A stretch of DNA of 64,000 nucleotides from Blastomussa wellsi. Lineage: Eukaryota > Cnidaria > Anthozoa > Scleractinia > Plerogyridae. Location: contig OX393562.1 of NCBI GenBank assembly GCA_947652115.1, forward strand, positions 12,185,910-12,249,909, given 5' to 3'. This document shows positions 1 to 12,917 of this stretch, one piece after another. Position numbers and translations under genes: made by a program. Below the pieces are notes generated by a model that had not been told where the DNA came from, ran no database searches, and worked only from the letters and a program-made list of their open reading frames with translations. Position 1 is the first letter of the stretch. The number at the start of each line of letters is the position of its first letter.

Positions 1-3000
1 ACCTTTTCGAAGTGCTAGATGTGTTCTTGTGAAAGTTATGCTTTGGTTTGTGGATGCATTTGTGCATGGATTAAGTCTGTGAGGCGGCGGGGGATTACTT
101 ACGGGTCGACTGTAACAAAATAAAAAACTCTTGTCAAGTTTCAATAAGTGATGATACCAAACAAAACGCACTCAGAAGACACAGCAATCGAATTTGATCG
201 ATAATCCTGCAACCAAGTGATCTCCTGATTTTAATAAAAAATTAACTTTATGTTTTGTAACTTTTTCCGAGATTGATGAATCATGCACATCTGACAAAAA
301 AGGCCCACAAGTTCGCACCAACGAAAGAATTAAACGTTCTAGCTAACTGAAAGCAAATTATCAAGTTGAAAGGAAACTGAGTTTACTTGACTGAGGAAAT
401 GGCGGTCTCTCTGAAGGCAGGTGTAATCTTCAATCGAGCGTGATGATTGAAAATACGTGAAACGTACATGTAGCAACACTGACTTACACAGATCTTTATT
501 GTCATCAATTATCTAGCAACCAAGAATTGGTAAGGAACACTGAAGAACAATTTTCATAGGAATGCGCGGATCTTTCACCACACGAAACATGCGAGATGCT
601 TTTTCAATTTTGGCACCGTTCGATCTTTATTTCTCAATCTTTACTGTCTCCTCAATATAACTGATACATGGCATTTCCAGTAATAACAAAAATGATGTTA
701 AAATAGATTATGTCCCTCTTATTGCTTTTCATCACTCTCCGTGATAAATAATAGGAAGTAGACGTAATCTTTTTAATCTATTTCCCAAAAAATGAATATT
801 GATATATTACTGACATATCACATGGACAAGAGATAAAATCTCTTATTTCGTTCGGAAACAAGAACAGTCCGAATAAACGAAGTCAACATAACGTATAATG
901 AAGATATTGGAAGGCGTCCCATTTGAGCTCCCCATTATATAGGTGTTAATGGTCGTTTAATTACATCAGCAAATTCTTCGTCCTTGGTTTCTTCTTAACG
1001 TATTACCTTTGTAAAAAGAAGGTAATTTAAAATGGTGCATTCTTTTCCAACAAATAATCAGAACAATCCCAATATGTACACGCTGATATTGTCTGAGGAA
1101 ACATCAATGCAACATGTAACCTTAATTTTAATTAATACCAACAAACATCGTAGACAGCTTTGTTCTGCACAAATTTTACTTGGAAAGGATCCACATTGGA
1201 ATCCCGTCTACTCGACCAGCAACGGACAGATTCAGTCGGCCCAATTAACGACTTGTCTTTAATATGTTGTTAAAGGGATCAGTGTTAAATAAAGAAAATA
1301 ACTAACTGAACTTGTCTGAGGCCAAAACAATGCGACAGGATTCACATGTAATTTAATGCACAAAACTACTCTACTTATAAGTAAGAGATTATATCGCTAG
1401 AGCTGGGTTTCGCTGGAGATACCGCAATATTTTAAAATTCAGCCTAAAACAATAGACATCACTATACGAGACTCTGGGCAATAAACCCCAAAAACTCTGT
1501 TGAAGTCTATTGCTTTAGGTTGAATTTTAAAATATCGAAATTGGTCCATTCTGGACTGGTTTTTATTGTTTGATGCTATTTGAGTCAAATTCCGATAAAA
1601 ACGATTTTTTTCATTTAGGTTGTAAAATTGCGCCCATGCGGTATTGATGACCATTGGTCATCAGAAAGCGAAAGAGGTGTTAACAACAACATCTTCCATT
1701 GAAAATCTATTAAATAAAAAACTGACGTTCTTAGATAAATATAAAGTTTGCGAAGTGCTGAAAATTTGATCGAACGTTATTTGCCGTAGATTAAGGCGCC
1801 AAAACTCGGGACAAATTGCTTAGATCTTTCAAAAGCAATAATGAATGAATGAATGACTGAAGTGTCAAACATGAATAGCAGTAACGAACCACTAAATGGG
1901 GACACTATGAATAATTTAAAAAAGGAGTTATTACACCAATTACAATTAAAATTAACCTATTTACAATTAATAAAACGAGTATGAAATTAATCAGATTATT
2001 TACATGTGCATGATTGTTGAGTGTGGCTAGAACTATTTACAAAGAAAAAATACTGAAATGTCTATCCAGTAAAAAATGAATCTATTTTACTTCTTTTTCA
2101 TCAGCCGTTGTCGATGTGTTGTTTCTTCGCATATTGTGAATGATTGTAGCCCTATTCTGTTTGAACCCCATTGCTTCAGACGTGTAACCTCATCTCGGCT
2201 GCAGTCACGTTTTTGGCGCGAAATTTCTCGTTGTTACATATAAATAGGTACAAATGCCACAGCCAACTGAATGCTGAAACGTGATTGCAGAATAATAGAT
2301 AATTGGTTAACTAAGTAAATAACACAACTGATTTTTAATCAAGGGATCTAGAATCAAGTTAGATCTCTGCTGCCTCTATCCAAATTAGCAAATAATTTAC
2401 CAGATATATTTTTTTCTTCTGAGAAGATTGCGAAGGTGGTTTTTAACTAACTGTATTGTCACTGCAAAATTTATTTCAGACAACTCATATTCAAATTGGT
2501 GAACAGGTGATGAATTTTCAGTTCCTGTGAATGGGAATTTATAGATTTTCTTTAAGAAAATTTTTAACCAGCGGTCATTCCCCTCGAAAATCGAAACGCG
2601 TTGCACGTTTCCTCCGTCATTTTTGCAAAAGTTGATGTGGAAATAGCCCTTGTTGTAAATGATAGATGAGCTTGCGTAGATCGTAGGCAAATTAAATATT
2701 ATTTGGCAAATGAATTGGTTGACTTGCGTTTGTTTTGAAGAGAGTGATGTAATGACTTCCTAGCGAGATTAAGTGCGCATGAGGCGGATTAGAAGTGATT
2801 ACCTGCGATCATGTGGAAAGTAGCTTTACAGAAACACGAACGTGAAAATAAATTAACCATTATAATAATGATCTCCATAAACTACGACACTAAATAAATG
2901 AAGTACCAAATTGGCACCTCCCTTTCAAATGAGAATCGAAATACACATTATTTAGAAAACGAGAAAAGTCGGCTTACATAATGGATAGATCGAAGAATGA

Positions 3001-5040
3001 TAACTTTTCCGATCTCGAAACAAAAGCGAATTTAAAATGGGAAAATTGAACGCAAGATTTTTTCCATTTAAGAACAGAAATATAGTGGTTCACGATAAGG
3101 GGAATTTACTGGATTATTTCAAGACATCATTGTTTATTGTTTCGTTCTTTTCCACGAAGCATCAGCGAATTTCAGGCAAAAGATGCATCCGGCACTTTGC
3201 ATAATACTTTTCGCTTTACACTTGCAATTTTCCCGATCTGAAATAGATTTGCATGAACTGATGACAGATACGACTGACAAATCGCAAATAATGGTACATA
3301 TAGATTGCCAACTGATGCCCATAGATGTTGCCACGAGAGTGAATGTGGGAGCTATGCTAAGCGAATTTTATCGTAGTCGATACTTTCTGCATTACGGAAA
3401 AAAAATCATTAATGAGCTCGCTTTTTGTCTTTCGCTACGTCTTTTCATTTCTCATTGATCCTGTTACCGTACGCCACAGGGTGGAAAGGATTTCTCAAGA
3501 TTATACCATAATTCACATTCTATTAAAAAGCGCAACAATGGGCCGAAAGAATGTCAGGTAATATCTCCACTTCACTTGAATAAAGCATTTTTTTTACATT
3601 TTTTGTTCATGTAAGCTAAGAGCAAACACGGTATAGATGACACAACGGCATACTGCATACATATATTATGCAAAAAATGTCGACAAAATCATAACGAGAA
3701 AAAAGTATTAGGAAGTTTGTTGTAGTTAAGATGGTCTGCAGTTGTGTTGCAGGACGAAATTACTGTTGCAGAAGTTTCTTTACACTGTATGACACCATGG
3801 CCACGTGCTAAAAATGAAAAGAGGTTTTCCATTTGTTAATCCTAATTGAATAAAATATAACTGAGAGCCCAAAAATCTTTATAACACTATTTTCAACCAA
3901 TCAAAAATTCCCAGTTCAAGTGAATCCAGTATCCATAAGTAAACTTAAATCGCGGAGAAAGCGATAGGGAAAGAATTAACCTGATCCGCACTGAAATATT
4001 TAGTAGCTCAGAATGATAAGAATTTTAGTTTGGCATCCGCTTTCACTGTAGCTTATCATTCGTTTGTACTGCTACATTCTACGAAGAGGTAGTTCGACTT
4101 CACCGTGGCGGCTATGAGTCTTTTGCCTACTAAACTGGATATCCAAAGGATCAGGTAAATAAAATTCTTAAGTAATCTGAACGATAACAAGAGCTTTAAA
4201 AAGAAGCTAAGAAATCGAGAACTAAAACCAGTTGAACTGCTGTAAATTCTCTTCTGAAGAGATTTCGGGTATAGAGATATTCCAACGTTCTAATACTTTT
4301 AAATAATGTAACTGTTAAACAGTTTTTAGAAGCAAGTTCTTGTTAGTTTTCAAAAGAAAAGGACAAAAAAGCAAATCGATGAAGCATGCACCAAGGCTTC
4401 AAATATGAAAACAGTTTCCATACCTAAAGGCACGCAATTGCTGTCCGCCGTCGTGACAAAAACTATAAGGATTAAAATATTTAAACATTTTGAGTACTTT
4501 TGAGGGATGCATTGAATCAAAAGCCAGTTTTCATTTGTTTTCGATGTGCGACTCGTTTGGTTTCGCGGTTAACATACAGCAAAAGACAATTCCTGCATCA
4601 TATTCTGTTGCTACGAAGATTTCATAACTCAGTGCTAACTCGGAGGATCTGGGAATTCTGCCGAAGTCTCACATTTTATTTATTTGCAATACTGCAATCG
4701 CTCGCGTGCAAGAACATTTGAGGAACACAGTTTTTATAAACTTTAAATTGGATATTATTTGGTGCATTTACCAACTGTAATTTTCTTGACTGAATATTGT
4801 ATACTAATAAACGTTAACCCAAAGAACTTTCACGTTAAACTGAATTTGACAGAAATATCATAAAATTCGTAAAATATATTGTCCTTCATTCTTAAATCAG
4901 TGCTACTAAATAGAAAACACCTTGGAAATTGATATGGAAGCAGCGATAATTTATGATATACTTTCGAGATTTCGATAATTATAGGTTATTTAAAAGGCGT
5001 AAGATCAAAGAGTTCGAGTTCTGGTGCACTGTAAAGTTTA
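1..5040. other. Gene-poor sequence shared with copy B
   Basis: No convincing gene, RNA or mobile element. Matches 37639-43270 plus 49120-49680 in copy B. Two short frames, 1032-1262 and 3183-3458, keep their phase in copy B across length changes of 6, 9 or 15 bases, but have no recognisable domain. The rest is AT-rich sequence with frequent stops. Confidence 0.6.
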
Positions 5041-5643
5041 AAGTGTGAAAAATTCCGTACAGTTTTAAAGCGTCTTCATGTTTTACTTGAACAAATAGTA
5101 AATATTAAAACCTATTGACGTGATGCTAAACTGGACGTACGTAAAAATTTATTAAATATTTCGTGGGGCACGTTATCTTTTAGCTTCTTTTTCTACAGGC
5201 TGATGCGAAAGTTCAGAGCATAATGCCAATCACCAGAAAAAAGAGGCTTTTTGTGATCTTTCTAAGGTAGTAGACTTGAATTTGTTTATTGTGGTTGCCA
5301 TAGACACATAAATTTGTCATAGCATCAAAAAAACCGAATTGAATGTCATACTTAATATTCTTTGACCATGCCAAGTTTGTTTGAGTTTGGTGCATTTCTC
5401 AAGCAATTATAAGTGTAGCTGTTTGTGAACAGATTTAAGGTTGAAGTAAAAAACCCTTTTTGAATCTGTTCACGAGAAAGAAAAATGACATGGTCTGTTA
5501 TTTCATGGTTTGTTATTTAGTGATTAGCCATACATCTGCAGACGGAGAAGAGGAGTAAGTTACCAGCGTATAAGGGGGCCAGTCCCATATTTTGGAGTGT
5601 GTCAAAAATAATTAACGTTTGGTTTGATTTTGCATTACTACGC

Positions 5644-5955
5644 AACTGGTTTACTGCGGTTTTCAATAACATGCGAACTCTGAAGTTCAAAACCCAACCA
5701 ACGATTGCGTTTTTCGCTACCGTCAATCATAATTACGGTAAAAGTTAATGAACCTTGAAAATCGGAAACAAACAAAATGGATCGAAGTCTACCAATCACA
5801 ACTGACAGACGTGACCTTTTGACCCTGTTGAAGCGTACCTCTGTTTTCTGAGAGGTCCGCCTGATGATTGACGGCAGCGAAAAACGTAACCGTCGACATG
5901 AACAGAGTTCGCATGTTTCTGAAAACCGCAGTAAAACTCTCGCCCAACTTTTCCA
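5644..5955. repeat. Inverted-repeat (MITE-like) element
   Basis: The left arm at 5644-5730 and right arm at 5860-5955 are imperfect inverted repeats of about 85 bases. Both contain TTTACTGCGGTTTTCA, ACATGCGAACTCTG and TTTTTCGCT.CCGTCAATCAT when the right arm is read on the minus strand. The middle has no coding capacity. The block from about 5040 to 6040 is missing from copy B, so it was inserted in A or lost from B. Confidence 0.65.
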
Positions 5956-6041
5956 ACCAATCAGAGGTTAATTAAACAAAAACCGATTGCGACTCGCGTG
6001 CGCACGTTTTCCGGTGCTTTGCGCCTTTTACGTGTATTTGC

Positions 6042-6315
6042 GTTGCATTGTCCGCGTCTGTTGTGATTGGTTGGTTGGATTGTCTGCGTCTGTTGTGATT
6101 GGTTTGTTCGATTGTCCGTGTATTGTGATTGGTTCGTTGGGTTGTCCGCGTCCATTGTGATTGGCTCGTTGGATTGTCCGCATCCATTGTGATTGGATCG
6201 TTGGATTGTCCGTGTCCATTGTGATTGGATCGTTGGATTGTCCGTGTCCATTGTGATTGGATCGTTGCATTATCCGTGTCCGTTGTGATTGGCTCGTTGG
6301 TTTGTCCGCGTCCAT
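6042..6315. repeat. 32-bp minisatellite, left block of copy A array
   Basis: About 8.6 degenerate units of a 32-bp repeat with core ATTGTGATTGGTTCGTTGG followed by ATTGTCCGCGTCC. Units vary mainly at TTCG/ATCG/CTCG and at CGCG/CGTG. A LINE fragment separates this block from the second one at 6775-7329. Open frames on the minus strand here are by-products of a stop-free repeat. Confidence 0.9.
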
Positions 6316-6774
6316 CGTATCGAATATAAAATAATTCTGCTTACATTTAAGGCATTGCATGGTATGGCGCCTGATTACTTGTGCCATTTAATATCTGTCT
6401 TGCCGCCGTCTAGGTATAATTTAAGACGCAATGATGACTCTGCAGCTTTATTATCTTTCCCGAAAATAAGATCCAAGAAGACCCTGGCGGATAGATCGTT
6501 TAGTTGTGCCGCCCCTAGACTTTGGAATCTACTTCCTACCACAATAAGATCTATTTCCAGTTTAAATCTTTTCAAAACTAGACTTAAAACTTTTTTATTT
6601 AACAGAGCATTTAATTAGTTTATTGATGAATTATTTTATTTATTTCTTTATGGAATTTTAGAATTGTAATTTGTACTTCTATTTTATTTTTAATTTAATA
6701 TTTATTGTAAGGCGCAGTTGAATATTTCTATAGAAACTGCGCGGTACAAATTTAAATTTATATTTAAATTTATA
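6316..6774 (+). mobile_element. CR1/L2-type LINE 3' fragment
   Basis: A 5'-truncated non-LTR retrotransposon inserted in the 32-bp array. The frame through 6618 encodes the end of a LINE reverse transcriptase: YKIILLTFKALHGMAPDYL, then a basic loop, then DRSFSCAAPRLWNLLP and a final FKTRLKTFLF. That is the usual C-terminal layout of CR1/L2/Jockey-group proteins. An AT-rich 3' UTR ending in a TTTAAATTTATA-like tail meets the array again at 6775. The insertion is absent from the matching array in copy B, so it came after the duplication or was lost from B. Clade assignment is approximate. Confidence 0.8.
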
Positions 6775-7329
6775 CATTGTGATTGGCTCGTTGGATTGTC
6801 CTTGTCCATTGTGATTGGATCGTTGGATTATCCTTGTCCATTGTGATTGGATCGTAGCATTATCCGCGTCCATTGTGATTAGATCGTTGCATTGTCCGTG
6901 TCCATTGTGATTGGATCGTTGTATTATCCGTGTCCATTGTGATTGGATCGTTGTATTGTCCGTGTCCATTGTGATTGTTTCGTTGGATTGTCCGTGTCCA
7001 TTGTCATTGGATCGTTGAATTATCCGTGTCCACTTTGAATGATTCGTCGGATTGCCTGCGTCCATTGTGATTGGATCGTTGTATTATCTGTGTCCATTGT
7101 GATTGGTTCGTTGGATTGTCCGTGTCCATTGTCATTGGTTCGTTGGATTGTCCGCGTAAATTGTGATTGGTTCGTTGGATTGTCCGAGTCCATTGTGATT
7201 GGTTCGTTGGATTGTCCGTGTCCATTGTGATTGGTTTGTTGGATTGTCTTCGTCCATTGTGATTGGTTCGTTGGATTGTCCGTGTCCATTGTGATTGGTC
7301 TGTTGGATTGTCCGCGTCCATTGTGATTG
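6775..7329. repeat. 32-bp minisatellite, right block of copy A array
   Basis: About 17 units of the same 32-bp repeat as 6042-6315, which gives about 26 units for copy A. It directly abuts the 3' end of a minus-strand SINE at 7330. On the minus strand each unit carries CCAATCA, a consensus CCAAT box. Confidence 0.92.
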
Positions 7330-7588
7330 CTTTTGGTTTTATGACACCGTTTTGGCTTTGCTGGTTCAGTTTGCGGCTCATCAGGCCGGCGATTATCTCC
7401 GGTTTTCTCAGCATCTATGGATGGGATACTAGTCCACCACAAGGTTACCCCCAGCATTAAATTCACCGGCACTGTAAGAGTTAAGTATCTTGCCCAAGAA
7501 CACAACACAATGTCGCCGTCCAGGCTTTGAACCTGGACCACTTGATCCGGAGGCGAGCGCACTAACCATGAGACCACCGCGCGTCCCA
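7330..7588 (-). mobile_element. tRNA-derived SINE
   Basis: Read on the minus strand, 7588 to about 7516 is tRNA-like: GGTGGTCTCATGGTTAGTGC holds a box A (7557-7567), and GGTTCAAAGCC (7523-7533) is a box B at normal spacing. A body follows with TTGGGCAAGATACTTAACTC, a motif of the kind found in conserved central domains of metazoan SINEs, and then a non-tRNA tail ending at the minisatellite. RNA polymerase III promoter boxes and tRNA ancestry define the class. Copy B keeps only the first 30 or so bases, fused to its array. Confidence 0.8.
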
Positions 7589-8230
7589 CTTCGATTTTGC
7601 TGAATAATTAAAAATTATTTGACGGTGATTTGCCGAAGCCGAAATTGCGGCAAATAATTTATCCGCGAGTCGAAAAGTGAAAAACATTTTGATTTTATGA
7701 AATTGACGTTTCGTATGCTAGTTAACATACATTTTTAAAAGTGTAACCGTTAAAATTGGGCAAGCTATTCATACTGCAAAATGGGGGTCTGGAACCTGGA
7801 CAGAAAACATCTGCAGTAGAAATTTAAAAATGTTTCAAAGGAAAACTGAATTGTTTAAGTTTTGCACAAGTACCTTCAGCAACTCACAAATACAGACAAA
7901 ACGATAACTTCACATTCGATAATATGAGCTATTATTTACCCAATTCTGGTTCTTTTAGATAATCCCGAAGGGAAATTTATTCGTTTTCTTCTTAATATTC
8001 CCGCTGTTTTTTCGAGTCTACTATGGAAACAAGCTGCCATTTTCCCCGGAATTGGACACAACTACGCATGAGCAGATTATTATTTGTAGCAAACGCATTG
8101 TTGACGGTAATGCGCATGAGCAGACCATTATTCGTAGGCAGTTATTTCTAGATCACGTGGTAGGGTCTGGGCCAATGAAAAGGAGGGAAAAATGAAACGA
8201 ATGATAATTTCATTTAATTAACAATTATTC
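7589..8230. other. Non-coding sequence partly shared with copy B
   Basis: No gene seen. Parts align to 51300-51683, including the ACAGACAAAACGATAACTTC and GAGCAGATTATTAT stretches. Near 8070-8110 it holds the empty site for the 2.9-kb TIR element present in copy B. Confidence 0.5.
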
Positions 8231-8330
8231 CATGAGCCCGCGTTGGATACGAGGTGATAAATAACCAACGAGCGCGTAGCGCGAGTCGGTTATAATCACC
8301 TCCAACAAGGATATTGTCGTAGGAATTTTG
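8231..8330. repeat. Palindromic repeat fragment (CCAACGAGCGCGTAGCGCG family)
   Basis: Contains ACCAACGAGCGCGTAGCGCG followed by AGTCGGTTATAATCACCTCC, a near-palindrome. A relative sits at a different site in copy B (56748-56800), which shows this is a dispersed repeat and not part of the ancestral duplication. No coding capacity. Confidence 0.55.
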
Positions 8331-9089
8331 AAACAGTACACTTGTTCAGTTTATTTTTTTAAACTATATAATAATATGGGCATTTCAGTTTGACCTAAAC
8401 GAAGTGATTTTGTGAAAAGGCGGCAAAATCAGTGCTGTGTTGTTCGCTCTGTAAGTTGAATGAAACGCGTGAAGAGAAGCAGCTTCTTAAATATTAATCC
8501 TGACACAATCTCCTTTAAAGTTGCCTTTATCGTGGACATTTTGACAAACGATGCTGGTTAACGGGAAGATCCGAAATATTGCAAAGCTGAACATTTCATT
8601 ACTTGTACAAGCCAAATCAAACTGTCTAGAGATCTCACGGTTGATCAAGACTGATTCCAAATTAGCTATGTGGAAACAAAGATTAGGTCAAAACCGATGA
8701 ATCTTGCAAGTAAATGCCAAAGAAACCTGCCAAGTGCTGCACAGATTGCGAGGGAGAGAGAGGTTGATCTCTGATCACTGTCGGACGCCGATGATGTTGT
8801 TTGTAAATGCAAGCTATTGCCGCATCGTCGGCCACATATATTGCGCTGAGAGTCCTTGACCAGATATAAGGTAACAAACTTTACCGAATTGCTAGCCTTA
8901 TTTATGGTGATACTCTGTTTTCACTTTCTGGGCATTGAAAATTGTGTTAGTCGTATTCGGATGTTCCCGTAAACCCTGTGTTAATATTCGCTTGTTTTTA
9001 GATAGACAGATAATCTCTATTTATCCACGGACAATTCATCAGCAATAAAAACAATTAAAATATACCAGTATCAACATGCATAAAAACTA
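8331..9089. other. Copy A-specific sequence, nothing recognised
   Basis: This stretch has no counterpart at the matching place in copy B, where homology jumps from about 51683 to about 54640. No domain, RNA gene or clear terminal repeat is visible. It belongs to a private block that ends with the LINE remnant at about 9090-9480. Confidence 0.4.
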
Positions 9090-9480
9090 TACTTAAAACC
9101 TAAACCTAACTAAAGCTGCTTTCAACGAATGCCGTGCCTCAACGTACTTCTTTACTTAAACGCTTAAATAACCCAAGGGACTCTGCTCGTCTTATGTCAC
9201 GAGGAAGACTGTTCCAAAGGGTGGCGCCACTATAGCTAATAAAGCTATTCTTATAATAGTTGTGCGCGGCAATGGCAAACATTTGCCATTAAATGTTTCA
9301 CATCGAGCTTCATGCTTCATAGTAGAGTTTACCTGTTCGCTTTACTTAAAAATGCTTTTTTTGTCGATGAAACTTGGCTTCCCACGAAAAATTTTATATG
9401 CTGAGCGACATTTGCCCCATTCATTGCCATATAAGGTCAAACGCAGGTATAATGCCTGGTAACAGAGATCCAGTGAACCA
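9090..9480 (-). mobile_element. Degenerate LINE 3' remnant
   Basis: Minus-strand translation near 9260-9140 reads KNSFISYSGATLWNSLPRDI, then RRAESLGLFKRLSKEVR and a stop. This matches the conserved LWNSLP..IR ending of CR1/L2-type reverse transcriptases. Upstream (towards 9480) the frame is broken. An A-rich tail lies towards 9040-9100. Only a short dead 3' piece remains. Confidence 0.6.
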
Positions 9481-11579
9481 GTGAGAAAGCTAGAATTGCA
9501 TTATCCGAGGTTGAGAATTTACCAAGTCGAATTATTCTGTCTTATTTGATGTAGATAGTAGTTATTGAATGAATTTCCATCGTGTTTGGTAAGCAATGGT
9601 CAGCAATGCGCGACAAAAATGAGCAGATCATTATTCGCAAGGAAGTGTATTGGGTTGGTGAAGTAATGTCTCTCGTAGTTTCTCATGCATGGGTTTTGTA
9701 TTATGCATTCACGAACAAAACAGTTATCTTGTACGTGTGCTATTTTAATTAACAATTTTACAATGATAGAAAGTGTTAGTGCTAAAGCATTGACGCTTAA
9801 TTTCCTCTGCAAAGACGAACGGGTTCTCGAAATAGATCAGTAGAAAACCATCAGCAAGTAAACTTTAAAACAAAAAACTTTAACAAGTAACTCGAAAGAA
9901 ATTCGAACCTTCGAATGGAAATGGTTCGCGGCAAGCTAAGGCTTTCCATGGCACGAACTTTGCTCGTCATGAAAGTACTGTAATTCATTTACAAATTGTT
10001 CTCTTACAACTTTTAAGTTTTAAAAATAAGGTAAATTAAACGATTTCTGGTGCCTTTCAAATTGCCGATTTTCTGTCAACATGAATCTTATAATTTTTTC
10101 TTTAGTCCTTCTAAACACAGATCACCTACGCGAGTCATACTACGCATTTATGTCAGACGTGTTTCTGTCCTGCAATAGATCATGGCAACAAACCAATCAC
10201 TGTGCGCGCAGTATTTTGGTTATTGTTTGAAAATAAATCAAATTTAAAGTCATTCCGGACACAGTTATTTTGCAGCCACGCAGACATGCTGAAGGGACTG
10301 ACTACTTCTAAAAATATATTAATGGCTACAAATTTGTGATCAGTTTTAAGGCCGTGCATGCTTCTTGGCACACCTCACGTTTACTTAATTACAAATGGCG
10401 CTACCTGAGTTCGTTAGTAAAGGATTATAAAAGGAAAGCGCAATTATGTACTTCAAACGGCTAATAAAAGGTGACATTTAGGATACGTAATGATTAAAGC
10501 TGCTGGAGCCTACACGCGTCACATATGTTTTCGATCGTCTATATTTATTCAAATCAGGTTTAGTCACACATTTCGGTGCATTATAACTCGAAGGCCTAGA
10601 CGAGATACAGAGAACTTATAAAGAACTTCTCCAAGGGCGAGGGTCATTATTATCAGCAGTTGAGGTAAAATATATCTTTTTTATTAAAGGTTTCATTGAT
10701 TTCTTTTAGTACTTGGTAGGTATAATAATTGCCGACTCGAAGTACAATCACGAGTATAATCTGTCATTTTATAAGGTCCAGTTCAGTGCTGTTTATGAAT
10801 ATTAAATAATTAGCTTGTATAAAGTTCTTTGGAAACCTTTCATAAAATATCAAAAGACGGAATTCTGGCTAGCACGATATTACATCTGAATAAAATTCAT
10901 AAAGTACAGTTTAAATGCTTAGGTCCTCCCAGTCGATCGTTTGCCAGCTTGAAATTTGTACATTTGAATTCAAGAAAAAACGAGGAAATGATCCTGAGAG
11001 AAATTTGACTCATAAATACGGCAATTTCAACACCAAAATGAAAGCATAGAAACTAGCCTCAACAGGAAAAAAATGGCCTCTTAATTATGGAACCTTTTAG
11101 TTTTACAAAATGCATTTTCTGGCAATTCCACATCTTGCTCACGGTTATTTCGAATTCATGATATGCACACTTTTCTGACCATATTTCATTTACTTGATAG
11201 AAAAATGATTTTTAGCTCAGCTGGAAAGGTGTTGAATTTAATCGTTTAGTCTAGGGAAAATATGTATTTTTATGTACTCCTGAATGAAAATGATGCTGGA
11301 AACATAGAATTGTCGCCTGCCATTAGCATTTGTATTTCTGCCGTTCTTAAATTAATGGTGAATAACTTTAATAAATGACCGGCACGTAGTCCTCGATTAT
11401 AAATAGTTGTCAAATCTTGTGGGAAATGAAGTGCTACTGATGTTAATCAAAATTATACTCCAAATCTTTATTTGTTAAATGTATTATTGTGTCCAACGTT
11501 TGAGACGTTCTTCTTTTGCATTTGGAAACACAGTTTATAGGAGTATAATTTTATTTTAAAATTTTGATAATTTCATTTA
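9481..11579. other. Non-coding sequence shared with copy B
   Basis: Aligns with 54640-56570 over its length from about 9600. No coding frame survives comparison of the two copies, and no RNA or mobile element was recognised. Confidence 0.6.
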
Positions 11580-11756
11580 GAAAATGACCCATTTCGTGCC
11601 ACATTCAATTTGACAATATGGTACCACTTTCAGTAACATCTATACAGATAAAATCACAAACAATGCATGGGACCTTGGTGAAAAGCTTTAATGGATAACA
11701 TTAAATAATCGTGGCCAATTTTATACATAAGAAACCATCGGAAACAACTTTTATTT

Positions 11757-11782
11757 ATGATATATATATATATATATATATT
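11757..11782. repeat. (TA)n microsatellite
   Basis: An uninterrupted TA run. In copy B this spot holds the insertion at about 56747-56985 instead. Confidence 0.9.
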
Positions 11783-11980
11783 TAGTTCGCTCCAAACAAT
11801 GCACACGCAGAGATAGCCGAAATATGGCAGCTCGTTGTCGGCTAACTCAAGGACAGTAAACTCGGAAACATAATACAAAATAAAACAAATATAAAATAAA
11901 TAATGTAAGCTGGTGTGATGCAAGCTGTGTAAGATTTATCAACATCTTTGTTTCCTTATTTCTATCATATGTTCCTGGCG

Positions 11981-12004
11981 TTGGCGCGAAAACGAATGAC
12001 GTCA
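11981..12004 (+). promoter_or_regulatory. TTGGCGCGAA + TGACGTCA motif pair, A unit 1
   Basis: TTGGCGCGAA resembles an E2F site. TGACGTCA (11997-12004) is the perfect CRE palindrome bound by CREB/ATF-type bZIP proteins. The pair has fixed 6-base spacing and is kept in all four tandem and segmental copies. Function is inference only. Confidence 0.35.
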
Positions 12005-12861
12005 GACGGCGCCTTTCAATCTAATGTTCCCGAGTGCCTGGATTCGATTTCAGTTTGAGGTCCGATTACTCATTATATGAACTGGGCAAAATACTGCCCA
12101 AAAAATCCGGCACAAACATCGCCGCATCGGCTTGTTCCTGCGGTTTTAATTATTTTAACTGTGAAAGAACTTTGAGCATGAGGGCAATTTGATGAGGAAA
12201 TCCCACTTGGAATGAGTGATATCTGATAACATATCTTTATGCAACGGAAGAAAAACCCCAGATAGAAAATTGTATGCAATACAGTGATAACGTAGAGCAT
12301 TCAACAACATTATTTTTATCGTAAATCCTTCACAAAATCTGTTTACTTCTGGAAACTGCTTCGCTTAGCATAAAATGGGAAGGTCTACAACTTTCCATTA
12401 ACTGCTTTTCTGAATAAAACATATTTATATATTGTTCCATTTTTGCCTACGATTGTTGGTTCCGAGCTTCGGTTGACTGTGTATTACAACTTATTTCATA
12501 ACGCATCTACTTTCCACACAAATAAATGTGTAGACTAAGTCAGTAATTGCAAAGTTTAATCATTCAATCCACGTGTACACTGCCTTTCTGCGGTTAATAG
12601 TTGTTGAGGGTTTGACCCTCCTTTTATTGCTTATCAAGCTTTCTATTTTATGAAGCCATCAATTTGTTCACAACACGCTTGCAAAATACCCCCGAAACAA
12701 TAACCTTTTCATCCCTTTGAAACATGTAAATGTTGCCTTAATTGTATTCTTTAATCTTATACGGTTCTTTTTGGACTTTTTTGGGCCGTGAGTTGACTTT
12801 TGTAAACATTTATTAAAATAGAGATACTCTGGATGTTCTTGTGCGTGATATGGACTTGCTT

Positions 12862-12917
12862 ACAAGTCGAGGTCTCAGAGCGCGAAAGCGAGCGCGAAGC
12901 GCGAGAGCTCGACTTGT
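12862..12917. repeat. Hairpin-forming inverted repeat
   Basis: ACAAGTCGAG at the left pairs with CTCGACTTGT at the right, around a GCGCGAAAGCGAGCGCGAAG core that is itself self-complementary. The same structure is present in copy B at about 58098-58157. Confidence 0.65.

Noticed and set aside
2397..2690. 97-codon minus frame
   Set aside because: The counterpart near 40800-41060 carries many out-of-phase indels.
5961..7589. Several minus-strand Asn/Gln/Thr-rich frames in copy A
   Set aside because: Same minisatellite effect, with SINE and LINE sequence at the edges.
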